Source of the DNA: Polaromonas glacialis
GTDB taxonomy: Bacteria; Pseudomonadota; Gammaproteobacteria; Burkholderiales; Burkholderiaceae_C
Length of the DNA: 64,000 nucleotides
Direction of reading: 5' to 3'
NCBI RefSeq assembly: GCF_000709345.1
Contig: NZ_KL448323.1
Span: 2,858,346-2,922,345 of the forward strand
A program made the position numbers and the translations under genes. Below, in pieces: positions 1 to 8,709 of the stretch. The notes under the pieces were generated by a model. That model was given only the letters and a program-made list of their open reading frames with translations, was not told the DNA's origin and searched no databases. Numbering within the stretch: the first letter of the stretch is position 1; the number at the start of each line of letters is the position of its first letter.

Positions 1-390
1 GGCGCAGGCTTCACCATCCGGCCGCTGTTCGAGGACCACATCGGCTCGCTGCGCGCGATTGATCCGAAGACCGGCAAGGTCGCCTGGGAAGTCAAGAACA
101 CCGCTCCGCTCTGGGGTGGCGTCATGACGACGGCCGACCTGGTCTTCTGGGGAACGCCCGAAGGCTTTCTGAAAGCGGCCGACGCCAAGACCGGCAAGGT
201 CGTCTGGCAGTTCCAGACCGGTTCGGGCGTGGTGGCGCCGCCCATCACCTGGAAGGAAGGCAACGACCAGTACATCAGCGTTGTTTCCGGCTGGGGCGGC
301 GCAGTGCCGCTGTGGGGCGGTGAGGTGGCCAAGAAGGTCAACATGCTTGAACAGGGCGGCTCGGTCTGGACCTTCAAGCTCGTCAAGTAA
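1..390 (+). CDS. PQQ-dependent alcohol dehydrogenase, C-terminal part
   Basis: This is the 3' end of a gene open from base 1, so only the last 129 residues are present. The quinoprotein family oxidises primary alcohols to aldehydes in the periplasm using pyrroloquinoline quinone and a metal ion, and passes electrons to a c-type cytochrome. Two copies of a beta-propeller W-motif-like repeat are visible ([10 protein letters not shown] near residue 21 and [10 protein letters not shown] near residue 62). The C-terminal GGSVWTFKL is typical of ExaA/XoxF-type enzymes. A cytochrome c gene follows 71 bases downstream and the complete pqq operon lies convergently beyond it. The part carrying the metal-ligand residues is outside the window, so a calcium (ExaA) or lanthanide (XoxF) enzyme cannot be told apart. 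Confidence 0.9.
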   Translation, partial: GAGFTIRPLFEDHIGSLRAIDPKTGKVAWEVKNTAPLWGGVMTTADLVFWGTPEGFLKAADAKTGKVVWQFQTGSGVVAPPITWKEGNDQYISVVSGWGGAVPLWGGEVAKKVNMLEQGGSVWTFKLVK

Positions 391-461
391 CTGGCGCGGC
401 ACGGGGCTTGCCTGTGGGCCAGCCCTTTTTATTCCACCCTTTATTCATGGGAAAAACCGAC

Positions 462-794
462 ATGCGATCACTCCTGACGCTAGGCGCTGCATTCATCAGC
501 GCCCACTGCATGGCCCAGACCGGCCCTTCCACCGACCTGGCTGCCGCAGCCGAACTGGTCAAGGCCAACGGCTGCTATTCCTGCCATTCGGCCGCTGAAA
601 AAATCGTCGGGCCGGCCTTCAAGGACGTTGCCGCCAAATACAAGGACGACAAGGACGCCGTGGCCTCGCTGGCGCAATCGATCCAGTACGGCTCCAAGGG
701 CAAGTGGGGGCGCATTCCCATGCCACCCCATGCCACCCTGAGCAGCGGCGACCTCAAGGCACTGGCCGGCTGGGTCATGGCCACCCCGCAATGA
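462..794 (+). CDS. Small periplasmic cytochrome c
   Basis: This encodes a 110-residue monohaem cytochrome c, probably an electron acceptor or carrier for the preceding quinoprotein dehydrogenase. The N-terminus starting at 462 (MRSLLTLGAAFISAHCMAQ) is a signal peptide ending in an Ala-x-Ala-like site. An in-frame ATG at 447 would only add charged residues. The haem site CYSCH lies around residue 40, and an IPMPPH segment near residue 87 supplies the usual distal Met. Length and motif order fit the c-551/c-552 class. The next gene begins 7 bases after the stop, so the three genes up to 1647 are probably one transcript. Its role as partner of the dehydrogenase is inferred from position. Confidence 0.88.
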   Translation: MRSLLTLGAAFISAHCMAQTGPSTDLAAAAELVKANGCYSCHSAAEKIVGPAFKDVAAKYKDDKDAVASLAQSIQYGSKGKWGRIPMPPHATLSSGDLKALAGWVMATPQ

Positions 795-801
795 CGCGTC
801 C

Positions 802-1647
802 ATGAGGCCTGAAGCCGGCCGCCCTCCGCGCCGCAGCGGGGCCGCGCTGGCGCTGCTGCTGGCGCTGGCCAGCCCTGGCCTGTGGGCGCAGGACAGCGAG
901 CGCGGCGACTGGCTGCGCAACCCGGCCATGGGCAACTACAAGGCCTATGCCGAGTTCAAGATGGCCCACTACGCCGCCGCCCGCGAGGTCTGGGAAACGC
1001 TGGCCGGCATCGGCAATGGCGACGCGCTGTTCAACCTGGGCATCCTGGCCGAGGACGGGCTGGGCGAGCCCAAGAACATGCCCAAGGCCGAGACTCTGTA
1101 CACCAGCGCTGCGCAGGCGGGAAACTTCAAGGCGCGCTACCGCCTGGGCATGCTGTACAACGCGGGCGCCCTGCTGCCCAGAAATGTTGAAAAGGCACGC
1201 CTGTACCTGACGCTGGCCGCCGAGGGCGGTGACAAGGATGCGCTGGCGACACTGGCGCTACTTGAGCAGCCCACCGGCAGCCGAACGCGTTTCCAGCAGG
1301 CCGAGTGGCTGGGCGCCAGCGGCCGGCATGCTGAAGCGGCCGGCCTGTACCGCGAACTGGCCGATACGGGTGATCGCCAGGCCCAGTCGCGCCTGGCCTG
1401 GATGCATGAAGCCGGCCAGGGTGTGGAACGCAGCCTGCCCGAAGCCGCCCGGCGCTTTGAAATCGCCGCCGTGGCGGGCGAGGCCGAAGCGCAATATGCG
1501 CTGGCGGTGATGTTGCGGACCGGCAAGGGCCGCGAGAAGGATCTGGCGCAAAGCCGGGTTTGGCTCAGGCGTGCAGCGGCTCAGGACCATCCGGCCGCCA
1601 TGGCGGCGCTGCGGGCTGAAAGCAGCCTGGATGAAGTGGCGCGATGA
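802..1647 (+). CDS. Sel1-repeat (TPR-like) exported protein
   Basis: This encodes a 281-residue protein with an N-terminal hydrophobic signal (residues about 13-29, ending SPGLWAQ). Sel1-like repeats follow: ALFNLGILAEDGLG near residue 75, ARYRLGMLYNAGAL near 112, AQSRLAWMHEAGQG near 195 and AQYALAVMLRTGKG near 231. Sel1 repeats form alpha-alpha solenoids that mediate protein-protein contacts, so this may be an assembly or scaffold factor for the dehydrogenase-cytochrome pair upstream. That role is an inference from the operon. The ATG at 802 lies 7 bases after the cytochrome stop and has only a weak ribosome site, which suggests translational coupling. A perfect 13-base tandem duplication spans the stop codon. 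Confidence 0.85.
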   Translation: MRPEAGRPPRRSGAALALLLALASPGLWAQDSERGDWLRNPAMGNYKAYAEFKMAHYAAAREVWETLAGIGNGDALFNLGILAEDGLGEPKNMPKAETLYTSAAQAGNFKARYRLGMLYNAGALLPRNVEKARLYLTLAAEGGDKDALATLALLEQPTGSRTRFQQAEWLGASGRHAEAAGLYRELADTGDRQAQSRLAWMHEAGQGVERSLPEAARRFEIAAVAGEAEAQYALAVMLRTGKGREKDLAQSRVWLRRAAAQDHPAAMAALRAESSLDEVAR

Positions 1648-1710
1648 AGTGGCGCGATAGCGCGGAATCACCCTGGCGTTCCCTCAAAGCATTCAAGGCA
1701 TCCAGCGTTT

Positions 1711-1785
1711 TTTTGCTACTCAATCAATAGCTGCCAGCGCATACTGGACGAGCGCTAGATGGCTATTCGATGTAAAAAATCGTAA
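1711..1785 (+). repeat. Dispersed Comamonadaceae hairpin repeat, copy A
   Basis: This is a diverged copy in the plus orientation of the repeat whose core is GCTGCTTGCGCA, a short loop and the reverse complement. Here it reads as TTTGCTAC.., AATAGCTGCC, AGCGCATACTGGACGAGCGC and a GGCTATTCGATG tail. It lies between the convergent Sel1-repeat gene and pqqE and could also act as a transcription end point. Confidence 0.7.
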
Positions 1786-1811
1786 CCCGCCTTAAACGAA
1801 TACGCCCCAGC

Positions 1812-2930
1812 TCAGCCGACCGGATGAAGCGCCCGCGAAGCCGCGTCGGTGCGAAACACGATGGGCTGGCCGCGCCCGGCCGGCGCCTGCCGCACCAGTT
1901 GCACGACCTTCTCATGATGCGGCGATTTGCTGCAGACCGGATCGGCCTCGGTGGCATCGCCGGTGATCTGGAACGCCTGGCAGCGGCAGCCGCCGAAATC
2001 CTTGTGCCGCTCGTCGCAGTCGCGGCACGGCGCTTTCATCCACGCGTCCCCCCGGTAGGCGTTGAAGGCCTGGCTGCGCGCCCAGATATCAGACAGCGGC
2101 TGGTCCTGCACCCGCGGCAGCTGCAGGCCTGGCAGGTTGCGCGCGTTGTGGCAGGGCAAGGCCACGCCATCGGGCGCGATGGCCAAAAACACCGAGCCCC
2201 AGCCGTTCATGCAGGCCTTCGGACGCTCCTCGAAGTAATCGGGAACGACGAACAGGATGCGGCAGCGCGTGCCGTACACGGCGCGGTAGCGCTGCACCAC
2301 GGCCTCGGCGTCGATGAGCTGCGCGTGCGTCGGCATCAGGTGGTCGCGGTTGATCCAGGCCCAGCCGTAGTACTGCGTGTTGGCCAGTTCCAGGAACTCG
2401 GCGTCCAGCGCCAGCGCCATCTCGATGATCTTGCCGACATGCGGCAGGTTGTGCCGGTGCAGCACGCAGTTGAGCACCATGGGCCAGTCGTGCTGCTTGA
2501 TCAGTCGCGCCACTTTTTGCTTGAGCTCAAAGGTCTTGGTGTGGCTCAGGAAATCGTTGAGTTCGCGGGTCGAGTCCTGGAACGACAACTGGACATGGTC
2601 CAGGCCTGCGTTCTTCAAGCGCCGCGCCCGCGCTTCGGTCAAGCCGACGCCCGAGGTGATCAGGTTGGTGTAGAAACCCAAGTGCCGGGCTTCCTGCACC
2701 AGTTCTTCCAGGTCGTCCCGCAGCAGCGGCTCGCCACCGGAAAATCCCAGCTGCGCCGCGCCCAGCGCGCGTGCCTGGCGCATCACATCGACCCACTGCG
2801 CGGTGCTCATTTCCGCCTGCAGGCGCGCGTGCTGCGTGGGGTTGTAGCAAAACACGCAGTGCAGCGGGCAGCGGTAGGTCAGCTCGGCCAGCAACCACAG
2901 CGGCGGCGGCACGGCAGTTTCAGCCGACAT
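1812..2930 (-). CDS. pqqE: PqqA peptide cyclase (radical SAM)
   Basis: PqqE is the radical SAM enzyme that forms the carbon-carbon bond between the Glu and Tyr side chains of PqqA, the first committed step of PQQ synthesis. The 372-residue product begins MSAETAVPPPLWLLAELTYR. The radical SAM cluster motif CPLHCVFC follows at about residues 21-28, then a SAM-binding GGEPLLR near 67. The C-terminal SPASM region has scattered Cys, including a CMNGWGS segment and the CRDCDERHKDFGGCRC stretch, which bind auxiliary Fe-S clusters. The frame stays open far upstream, but this start gives the family length and sits 13 bases after the pqqD stop. It is the last gene of pqqABCDE. Confidence 0.96.
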   Translation of the reverse strand: MSAETAVPPPLWLLAELTYRCPLHCVFCYNPTQHARLQAEMSTAQWVDVMRQARALGAAQLGFSGGEPLLRDDLEELVQEARHLGFYTNLITSGVGLTEARARRLKNAGLDHVQLSFQDSTRELNDFLSHTKTFELKQKVARLIKQHDWPMVLNCVLHRHNLPHVGKIIEMALALDAEFLELANTQYYGWAWINRDHLMPTHAQLIDAEAVVQRYRAVYGTRCRILFVVPDYFEERPKACMNGWGSVFLAIAPDGVALPCHNARNLPGLQLPRVQDQPLSDIWARSQAFNAYRGDAWMKAPCRDCDERHKDFGGCRCQAFQITGDATEADPVCSKSPHHEKVVQLVRQAPAGRGQPIVFRTDAASRALHPVG

Positions 2931-2943
2931 GGGCAAAGCCGAC

Positions 2944-3270
2944 TCAGACAATCCAGCCACGACGCATCCCTTCCTGCAGCAAATCGCGCACCTGCGACGC
3001 GATGCCTTTGGTGTTGAACAGGATTTCAAGGTCGGCCACCATGGCGTCGATGCTGCGCTCGCCGTTGCAGCGGCGCAGGATTTCGGCAGAACTGTCGTTG
3101 AGCTTGACCATGCCTTCCGGATACAGCAGCACCCAGGCCGACTGGACCTGCTCGTACTGCAGCCGGTACCCGCGCGCGAGCTTGGGGAATGCGGGCAAGG
3201 CTTGCGGCTCTTTGGCGCCAAACGTGGGTGGCGACATGGGCGAAACGGTCGATGGGGCAACGGCGTTCAT
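2944..3270 (-). CDS. pqqD: PQQ biosynthesis peptide chaperone PqqD
   Basis: PqqD is the RiPP recognition element that binds PqqA and presents it to PqqE. The 108-residue product has a roughly 28-residue variable N-terminus followed by the conserved core: PKLARGYRLQYEQ, the segment WVLLYPEGMVKLNDSSAEIL near residues 46-65, and the C-terminal helix ending GMRRGWIV. The start codon lies one base after the pqqC stop, so translation is probably coupled. Family members are usually about 90 residues. The N-terminal extension is poorly conserved and an internal Met at residue 12 is an alternative start. Confidence 0.95.
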   Translation of the reverse strand: MNAVAPSTVSPMSPPTFGAKEPQALPAFPKLARGYRLQYEQVQSAWVLLYPEGMVKLNDSSAEILRRCNGERSIDAMVADLEILFNTKGIASQVRDLLQEGMRRGWIV

Positions 3271-3271
3271 G

Positions 3272-4036
3272 TCAGTCCCAGGGGGGTTGGGGGTGGTCGA
3301 GGCAGACCTTCTCGATGGCGTCGAGCATGGTCCACAAGATGTCGAGCTTGAACTGCAAGATGTCCAGCGCCCGGTGCTGGGCGGTGCGGGTGGTGAAATG
3401 GTCGAGCGTGACCTGTAGCCCGTGCGCCACGTCCCGGCCGGCCAGCGGAATGCGGCTCCTGAAATAATTCAGGCCCTCCGCGTCGATCCACGGGTAGTGC
3501 GTCGGCCAGCCGGCCAGCCGGTCCTTGTGGATCTGCGGCGCGAACATCTCGGTCAGCGACGAGCACACCGCTTCCTGCCAGGGCGCGCTGGCGGCGAAAT
3601 TCACATAGGCATCGCAGGCAAACCGCACGGCGGGCGCAACGCCCCGCAGCGACCACAGGTCGTCGCGGGGAATGCCGACAGCCTCGCCCAGGCGCGTCCA
3701 CGCCTCGATGCCGCCAGCGGCCGAGCCGGTGTAGTCGCCATAGCCGTCATGGTCGAGGATGCGTTCGATCCACAACCGGCGGTTTTCGCGGCCCGGCATG
3801 TTGGCCAGGATGGCGGCGTCCTTGCGCGGAATGCAGATCTGGTAATAAAAGCGGTTTCTGACCCAGTGGCGTATCTCGTCAGGGGCGCACTGGCCACTGT
3901 TCATTCGCACGTTGAAGGGATGGTGGATGTGGTAGCCCGCGCCCTGCGCATGCAGTTGGGCCTCGAACTCTGTCCGCGTCCAGGCAGTTGCCTGATCGCC
4001 GGCCGGATCAGGGCGATGGGTTTTCGCTAGTTCCAT
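3272..4036 (-). CDS. pqqC: Pyrroloquinoline-quinone synthase PqqC
   Basis: PqqC is the cofactorless oxidase that carries out the final ring closure and eight-electron oxidation to PQQ. The 254-residue product has the family hallmarks: [15 protein letters not shown] near residue 35, the segment [20 protein letters not shown] near 58-77, and [10 protein letters not shown] near 92. The helical-bundle body then runs to the C-terminus. Length matches the family (about 250). It lies 15 bases downstream of pqqB in the pqqABCDE operon. An ATG at 4036 gives the start; the first residues [10 protein letters not shown] are variable. Confidence 0.96.
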   Translation of the reverse strand: MELAKTHRPDPAGDQATAWTRTEFEAQLHAQGAGYHIHHPFNVRMNSGQCAPDEIRHWVRNRFYYQICIPRKDAAILANMPGRENRRLWIERILDHDGYGDYTGSAAGGIEAWTRLGEAVGIPRDDLWSLRGVAPAVRFACDAYVNFAASAPWQEAVCSSLTEMFAPQIHKDRLAGWPTHYPWIDAEGLNYFRSRIPLAGRDVAHGLQVTLDHFTTRTAQHRALDILQFKLDILWTMLDAIEKVCLDHPQPPWD

Positions 4037-4051
4037 GAAGTGGCCCTGCCT

Positions 4052-4969
4052 TTAGAAAACCAGGTCCATGCCGTCCCAGGCGACTTCGATGCCATGCTCT
4101 GCAAGCAGCGAGCGTTCGGCCGAGTCTTCCTGGAGGATGGGGTTGGTGTTGTTGATGTGGATGAGGATTTTTCGAACGCCCGGCGGCAGCCGGTCAAGCT
4201 GCGAAATCATGCCCTGCGGACCGCTTTGCGGCAGGTGGCCCATCTCGGCGGCGCTCTTTTTTGACAGGCCCAGGCGCTGCATTTCGTCTTCGGTCCAGAA
4301 GGTGCCGTCCACCAGCACGATCTGGCACTGCGCCATCAGGTCGAGAAGTTCAGGCGTGACCTCGCCAAGGCCGGGCGCATAAAAGACGCGCGCGCCGTTG
4401 TCGGGGTTTTCAATGAGCAGGCCGATGTTGTCGCCCGGGCGCGGGCAGTGGCGAAACGGGGAATACGGTGGCGGCTTGGACGACAGTGCGATGGGCCGCA
4501 CCGCCAGGCCGGGCAGTCCGGGAACGGTTTGCAGGCTGCCGTCGGGCTGCAGCAGCAGCGCCTCGGTGCCGCAGTAGTGCGACAGGATGCGGGTGAGGGG
4601 AAAGCCTTCGCCAATGTCTGAGAGCACCTCGGGCGTGGCCAGCAGCGGCAGTGGGCTCCCCCGCTCGCGCAGCATCAAGAGGCCGGTCACATGGTCGATC
4701 TGCGCGTCCATCAGCAGCACGCAAGCAATACCGCTGTCGCGCACCGCACGGGCGGGCTGCAGTTCGGGGTTGGCGCGAATTTGCGCCAGCACATCGGGCG
4801 AGGCATTGACCAGCAGCCAGTCCTGGCCGTTGGCGCTAACGGCAATCGACGACTGCGTGCGGGCCTGCGCCTTCAGCGTGCCGCGCCTCAAGCCATCGCA
4901 GTTGGGGCAGTTGCAGTTCCACTGCGGAAAGCCGCCGCCTGCCGCCGAACCTAGAACGCGTAATTGCAT
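4052..4969 (-). CDS. pqqB: PQQ biosynthesis protein PqqB
   Basis: PqqB is a metallo-beta-lactamase-fold protein proposed to hydroxylate or oxidise an intermediate before PqqC acts. The 305-residue product begins [19 protein letters not shown] and has the N-terminal zinc-site cysteines in CNCPNC near residues 19-24. The metal-fold segment [11 protein letters not shown] is near residue 91, and HINNTNP near the C-terminus is also typical. An upstream in-frame start exists at 5020 but would add a hydrophobic stretch absent from the family. The gene lies 73 bases after pqqA, a common arrangement that lets pqqA be made in excess. Confidence 0.96.
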   Translation of the reverse strand: MQLRVLGSAAGGGFPQWNCNCPNCDGLRRGTLKAQARTQSSIAVSANGQDWLLVNASPDVLAQIRANPELQPARAVRDSGIACVLLMDAQIDHVTGLLMLRERGSPLPLLATPEVLSDIGEGFPLTRILSHYCGTEALLLQPDGSLQTVPGLPGLAVRPIALSSKPPPYSPFRHCPRPGDNIGLLIENPDNGARVFYAPGLGEVTPELLDLMAQCQIVLVDGTFWTEDEMQRLGLSKKSAAEMGHLPQSGPQGMISQLDRLPPGVRKILIHINNTNPILQEDSAERSLLAEHGIEVAWDGMDLVF

Positions 4970-5042
4970 GGGTGGATTTCTGGAAAAGAAAAATATCAGC
5001 CAGCGTAAACCGGCGAACACGCCAGTTTACGAAATGGAGGGT

Positions 5043-5117
5043 TTAGCGGTTGGCGATGTACATCGTGATTTCGAAACCGAAACGCAGGTCGGTGAAGGAA
5101 GGGGCGGTCCATTGCAT
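5043..5117 (-). CDS. pqqA: PQQ precursor peptide PqqA
   Basis: A 24-residue peptide is encoded here, beginning [16 protein letters not shown] and ending ITMYIANR. The conserved Glu16 and Tyr20 (E-x3-Y) are exactly the residues that PqqE cross-links to make the PQQ skeleton. A GGAG ribosome site lies about seven bases before the ATG. It is the first gene of pqqABCDE, with pqqB 73 bases downstream. The divergent hydrolase gene and a sigma-54-type promoter lie immediately upstream. Confidence 0.97.
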   Translation of the reverse strand: MQWTAPSFTDLRFGFEITMYIANR

Positions 5118-5198
5118 GGTGAGTCTCCGGTAGTGGGTTTGAAGGGTGATTGCGGGCTTGTCACCGTTTTCAGCAGCAACCGGCCCGCCCTGCTGTAA

Positions 5199-5215
5199 TG
5201 CAACTTCAATGCCAC
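5199..5215 (-). promoter_or_regulatory. Candidate sigma-54 promoter of pqqA
   Basis: On the minus strand the sequence reads GTGGCATTGAAGTTGCA, which has the GG-N10-GC spacing of -24/-12 promoters and matches TGGCA and TTGCA at the two elements. A start about 12 bases beyond the -12 GC would give a leader of roughly 70 bases before pqqA. It overlaps the proposed start of the divergent hydrolase. No enhancer copy like that at 8785-8808 was found upstream. Confidence 0.6.
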
Positions 5216-6333
5216 ACCAAACTGTTTCCCATCACCACCCGTCCCCGAACCATGAACCGGGCCACGGCTGGCATTCACCGCACTTTGTCGCCACCGGGCG
5301 CGGCGCGCGCATGGCCTACCGCGACTGCGGCGCGCGCGGCGGCGAATGCTGGCTGGTGCTGCATGGCGGGCCGGGCGCGTCGTGCCATCCGGGTCTGCTC
5401 GCGCCCTTGCAGCTGGGCCGCCAGCGCGCGGTGCTGCCCGACCAGCGCGGCGCCGGCCAGTCGCGCCCGGCGGGCCGGCTGGCGGGCAACCACACCGACC
5501 AGCTGGTGGCCGACCTGGAAACCCTGCGCCGGCACCTGGGCATCGAACAGTGGGCCTTGCTGGCCGGATCGTGGGGCACCGTCGTGGCCTTGCGCTATGC
5601 CCAGGCCCACCCCGACCGGGTCACGCGGCTGGTGCTGCGCGGCGCGTTCGCGCTCAAACGGCGGGAAATATTTGGCCTGCTCCGCGCCGATGCCGGGCGC
5701 GACAGGGCGGTATGGCGCAGCCCCCACTGGCCGCGCGCGCCGTACAGCGGCGATGCCCGGGTGCTTGTGCGGCTGGAGCAGGTGCTGCAATCTGGAACAC
5801 CCGGTGTTGCAGCCCGGCACGTTGTGCGCTGCTGGAATTTGCTGGAGCAGCGCTCGGCCCTGCGCGGCCTGTGGCGCAGCGTGGTCCACTCGGCCGCCGT
5901 GGGAAATCCGCCACCTCGCGAGGCTGGTCAGCGCGCAGACGTTTACCGCCGCGCCTGGGCACAGCTCAGGCGCCAGCAGCGGCTCAGCCTGGCCGGCCTG
6001 CGCCAGACGCGCACCAGACGAGCCGACCACCGTGGATGGCAAAAATTCAGGATTCAGGGCCACTACCTCCGGCACAAGGGTTTTGTTCGCCCGGGCGGGC
6101 TGGACAGCGCGGCACGCGGCCTGGCCGTGCTGGGAATTCCAAGCGACTGGGTGCATGGCCGCTTCGACGCGGTCTGCCCGCCGGCCAACAGCCGCCGCTG
6201 GGTGGCGATGCAGCAAGCGCTGCAAAACGGGCAGGCCAGAGCGCACTGGCCGCTGGCAGGACACCTGGCCAGCGAGCCGGGCCTGCAGGGCATGCTGGCG
6301 AAGGTGGTGCGCCAGCCCCGGACGCCAGCTTGA
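5209..6333 (+). CDS. Alpha/beta hydrolase, proline iminopeptidase-like
   Basis: This encodes a protein of about 374 residues with the alpha/beta hydrolase fold of proline iminopeptidases. Visible features are the oxyanion loop HGGPGASC (about residue 52), the nucleophile elbow GSWG (about 109), the acid in [10 protein letters not shown] (about 317) and the catalytic His in LAGHLASEP (about 347). The segment HYLRHKGF also matches the family. About 70 residues in the middle (roughly 205-275, rich in Arg and Gln) match poorly, so a compensated frameshift or fast divergence is possible. The start is uncertain: ATG 5209 lies inside the candidate pqqA promoter, and ATG 5311 is an alternative. It is transcribed divergently from pqqA. 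No pqqF-type protease is seen, so a role in peptide processing is conceivable but unproven. Confidence 0.7.
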   Translation: MPHQTVSHHHPSPNHEPGHGWHSPHFVATGRGARMAYRDCGARGGECWLVLHGGPGASCHPGLLAPLQLGRQRAVLPDQRGAGQSRPAGRLAGNHTDQLVADLETLRRHLGIEQWALLAGSWGTVVALRYAQAHPDRVTRLVLRGAFALKRREIFGLLRADAGRDRAVWRSPHWPRAPYSGDARVLVRLEQVLQSGTPGVAARHVVRCWNLLEQRSALRGLWRSVVHSAAVGNPPPREAGQRADVYRRAWAQLRRQQRLSLAGLRQTRTRRADHRGWQKFRIQGHYLRHKGFVRPGGLDSAARGLAVLGIPSDWVHGRFDAVCPPANSRRWVAMQQALQNGQARAHWPLAGHLASEPGLQGMLAKVVRQPRTPA

Positions 6334-6391
6334 GGCGCAGGCGGTAGAACCGGCTGGAGCCGGATCGGCGGCGTTTCAGGCGGCAGGCCGC

Positions 6392-6462
6392 AATTTAGGC
6401 ATCAAATAGGCCGTTTCCGCACGACCTGTATGCGCAAGTAGCTATTAAATAAATAGCAAAAA
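6392..6462 (-). repeat. Dispersed Comamonadaceae hairpin repeat, copy B
   Basis: On the minus strand this reads TTTTTGCTATTTATTTAATA, then GCTACTTGCGCATACAGG, TCGTGCGGAAACGGCC and TATTTGATGCC. It is the same element as copies C and E in opposite orientation. It lies between the convergent hydrolase and sigma-54 activator genes. Confidence 0.8.
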
Positions 6463-6540
6463 GGCCAGGCGCATTGAGGCATGGCCAAGGTGATTTCCTG
6501 CAGGCCGCCGCCCTGGCAGCGCCGGACGGTAGCCGGCGGA

Positions 6541-8586
6541 TCAGTTCCAGACATCCTGCGGCAACTGGTCTTTCTTGCGGTAGATGGTGTTGCGCGACAC
6601 CCCGAGCGCCTTGGCCGCAGCCGACACGTTGCCCTGATGCTGGCGCAGCATTTGCGCCATGGCGGACAGGGCGACGTCCTGCAGGCTGTGGCCGGCGGCT
6701 TCACAGACCGGCCGGCCAGTCGCAGCAGTGGTCACGGGCTCAAGCCCGGCGGTGACGGCAACCGTTTGCGCCAGCAGCTGGCCGGCAGGCTGCTGCGCCA
6801 GTTCCTCCAGAAAGTCGTCAGGCAGGTGGATGCGATCAATCATGCCGTCGCAACCGACCATGACCACGGCGGTGCGCAGCAGGTTGTGCAGCTGGCGGAA
6901 GTTGCCGGGCCAGTGGTAGGCGCGGAACATGGCCTGCACGTCGGCCGAAAGCCCGATCTTCGGGGTCTTGTCGCACAGGCTGGCGATGATCTTGGCGACG
7001 ACCAGGTCGAAGTCGGTCCGCTCGCGCAGCGCCGGCAGGCGCACCACCAGGCCGTTGAGCCGGTAATACAGGTCTTCGCGGAACTCGCCGCGCGCGATCA
7101 TGTCCTTGAGGCTTTTGTTGGTGGCGCAGACGATGGCGATGTCCACTTCCACCTCCTTGCCGGCGCCCAGCGGGCTGACGCGGCGGTCCTGCAGCACGCG
7201 CAACAACCTGGCCTGCAGGTGCTTGGGCATGTCGCCAATTTCATCGAGGAACAGGGTGCCGCCGTTGGCCTGCTGGATTTTCCCGGCGGCGCCTTTCTTG
7301 CGCGCGCCGGTGAAGGCGCCGTCCTCGTAGCCGAACAGCTCGGACTCGATCAGGGTTTCGGGAATCGACGCGCAGTTGACCGACACGAAGGGCTTGCTGG
7401 CGCGTTCGGAGTCGCCGTGGATGGCCTGGGCCATCAGGTCCTTGCCGGTACCCGTTTCGCCCAGGATCATGATCGGGATGTCGCGCCCCCGGACCAGTTG
7501 CAGCTTTTTGATCACGGCCGAAACCTGCGGGTCGCCGGTGTCGAGGTAGCGCAGCGTGGACAACTGGTGCCGGCGCGCCGAGGCGGCCTGGCTGATGCCC
7601 TGGCCAGCCGGCGCGCCATCCACGGCATCGGGCGACGGCCCCGCGTCATGGCCCGCGAACCACTGCATGCCCTGCTTGATCTTGACCCGGCACGACACCG
7701 TCACGCCGTTGTGCAGGCACAGCGAATGCAGCCGGGGAAGGCCGCCCCGGCACAGCTCGTAAAGGTGCGACATGGCAATGCCGAACAGCGACGAAAAGGT
7801 GTGCACCTTCAGCGCGTTGTGCGACAAACCCAGCTGGAACTGCGCGCTGCGGTTGGCCGAGAGGAAGCGTCCGTCGGCGGAAAACACCACGATGCCTTCG
7901 ACCAGGGTGCCGATGAACTCGGGCCGGCTGTGAAAGTGGATGCGGACGGCCTTGGGAAAAATGTCGGCAAACATGTGGTTTTCGACCATCTGCGCCGACA
8001 TGCGCACCAGCGCCATGGTGTGCTGGTGAACGCTGCGGTGGTCGCCGCTCACGTCGAGCGCGCCGATCAGCTGGCCGTAGGGGTCCATGATGGGCGCGCA
8101 CGAGCAGGTCAGGAACTTGTTGGCGTTCATGTAGTGCTCGCCGCCGTGAACCATGATCGGCTGCTCTTCGCGCAGCGCGGTGCCGATGGCATTCGTGCCC
8201 TTGCTGCCTTCGGACCAGTCCACGCCGGGCGTCAGCGCCACCCGCGAGGCCTTTTCCAGGAAGTCGCTGTCGCCCAGCGAATGCAGCACCACGCCCTTGG
8301 CGGAGGTCAGCAGCACCATGCTGTGGGTGTTGGCGATCTGCTCGTACAGCGTTTCCATGGCCGGCGCGGCATGCAGCAGCAAAAAGCGATTTTCCTCGAT
8401 CGTCCGCGCCAGGACAACCTGGCCGGGCGGGGAAAAATCGGGCTGGTCGGAAGTGGCAATGCCGAACGACTGCGAACGCTGGTGCGACGCCTCGATCAGC
8501 GTTCGCTTTCGTTCGTCTTCTGTCTCGTAGCCGGGGGGAGTGCCTGTGCGGGAAGGCGAATAGCTGGCAGCCGGGATGCTCATCAT
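6541..8586 (-). CDS. Sigma-54-dependent transcriptional activator, AcoR family
   Basis: This is a 681-residue bacterial enhancer-binding protein. The N-terminal half is a GAF-type sensor region (about residues 60-210, containing SEGSKGTNAIGTAL) followed by a PAS-like segment (about 220-300). The AAA+ domain starts near 360 with Walker A GETGTGKD, the sigma-54 contact loop GAFTGA and Walker B GGTLFLDEIGD. A Fis-type helix-turn-helix ends the protein (NVSAAAKALGVSRNTIYRKK). There is no phosphoacceptor receiver domain, so it probably senses a small molecule, as AcoR does. AAGGAG lies just before the first of two adjacent ATGs. It sits between the pqq genes and the cytochrome/binding-protein operon, and the candidate sigma-54 promoters around it suggest that it controls them. 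Confidence 0.93.
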   Translation of the reverse strand: MMSIPAASYSPSRTGTPPGYETEDERKRTLIEASHQRSQSFGIATSDQPDFSPPGQVVLARTIEENRFLLLHAAPAMETLYEQIANTHSMVLLTSAKGVVLHSLGDSDFLEKASRVALTPGVDWSEGSKGTNAIGTALREEQPIMVHGGEHYMNANKFLTCSCAPIMDPYGQLIGALDVSGDHRSVHQHTMALVRMSAQMVENHMFADIFPKAVRIHFHSRPEFIGTLVEGIVVFSADGRFLSANRSAQFQLGLSHNALKVHTFSSLFGIAMSHLYELCRGGLPRLHSLCLHNGVTVSCRVKIKQGMQWFAGHDAGPSPDAVDGAPAGQGISQAASARRHQLSTLRYLDTGDPQVSAVIKKLQLVRGRDIPIMILGETGTGKDLMAQAIHGDSERASKPFVSVNCASIPETLIESELFGYEDGAFTGARKKGAAGKIQQANGGTLFLDEIGDMPKHLQARLLRVLQDRRVSPLGAGKEVEVDIAIVCATNKSLKDMIARGEFREDLYYRLNGLVVRLPALRERTDFDLVVAKIIASLCDKTPKIGLSADVQAMFRAYHWPGNFRQLHNLLRTAVVMVGCDGMIDRIHLPDDFLEELAQQPAGQLLAQTVAVTAGLEPVTTAATGRPVCEAAGHSLQDVALSAMAQMLRQHQGNVSAAAKALGVSRNTIYRKKDQLPQDVWN

Positions 8587-8709
8587 CCTCTCCTTGAGTT
8601 ACGTGTGCGACCTGCGCAAAACATCGCGCGAGGTCTTTCGGTGTCGTTGCCTTGCATTCGGCCTGGCCGGCATTTTTGCGGGTGACCGAACGCTTGAGCT
8701 ACCGCATTC

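Noticed and set aside
6481..8685. Long open frame on the plus strand opposite the sigma-54 activator gene
   Set aside because: It mirrors the activator gene, has no domain and has the His/Arg/Ala-rich composition of antisense frames in high-GC DNA.
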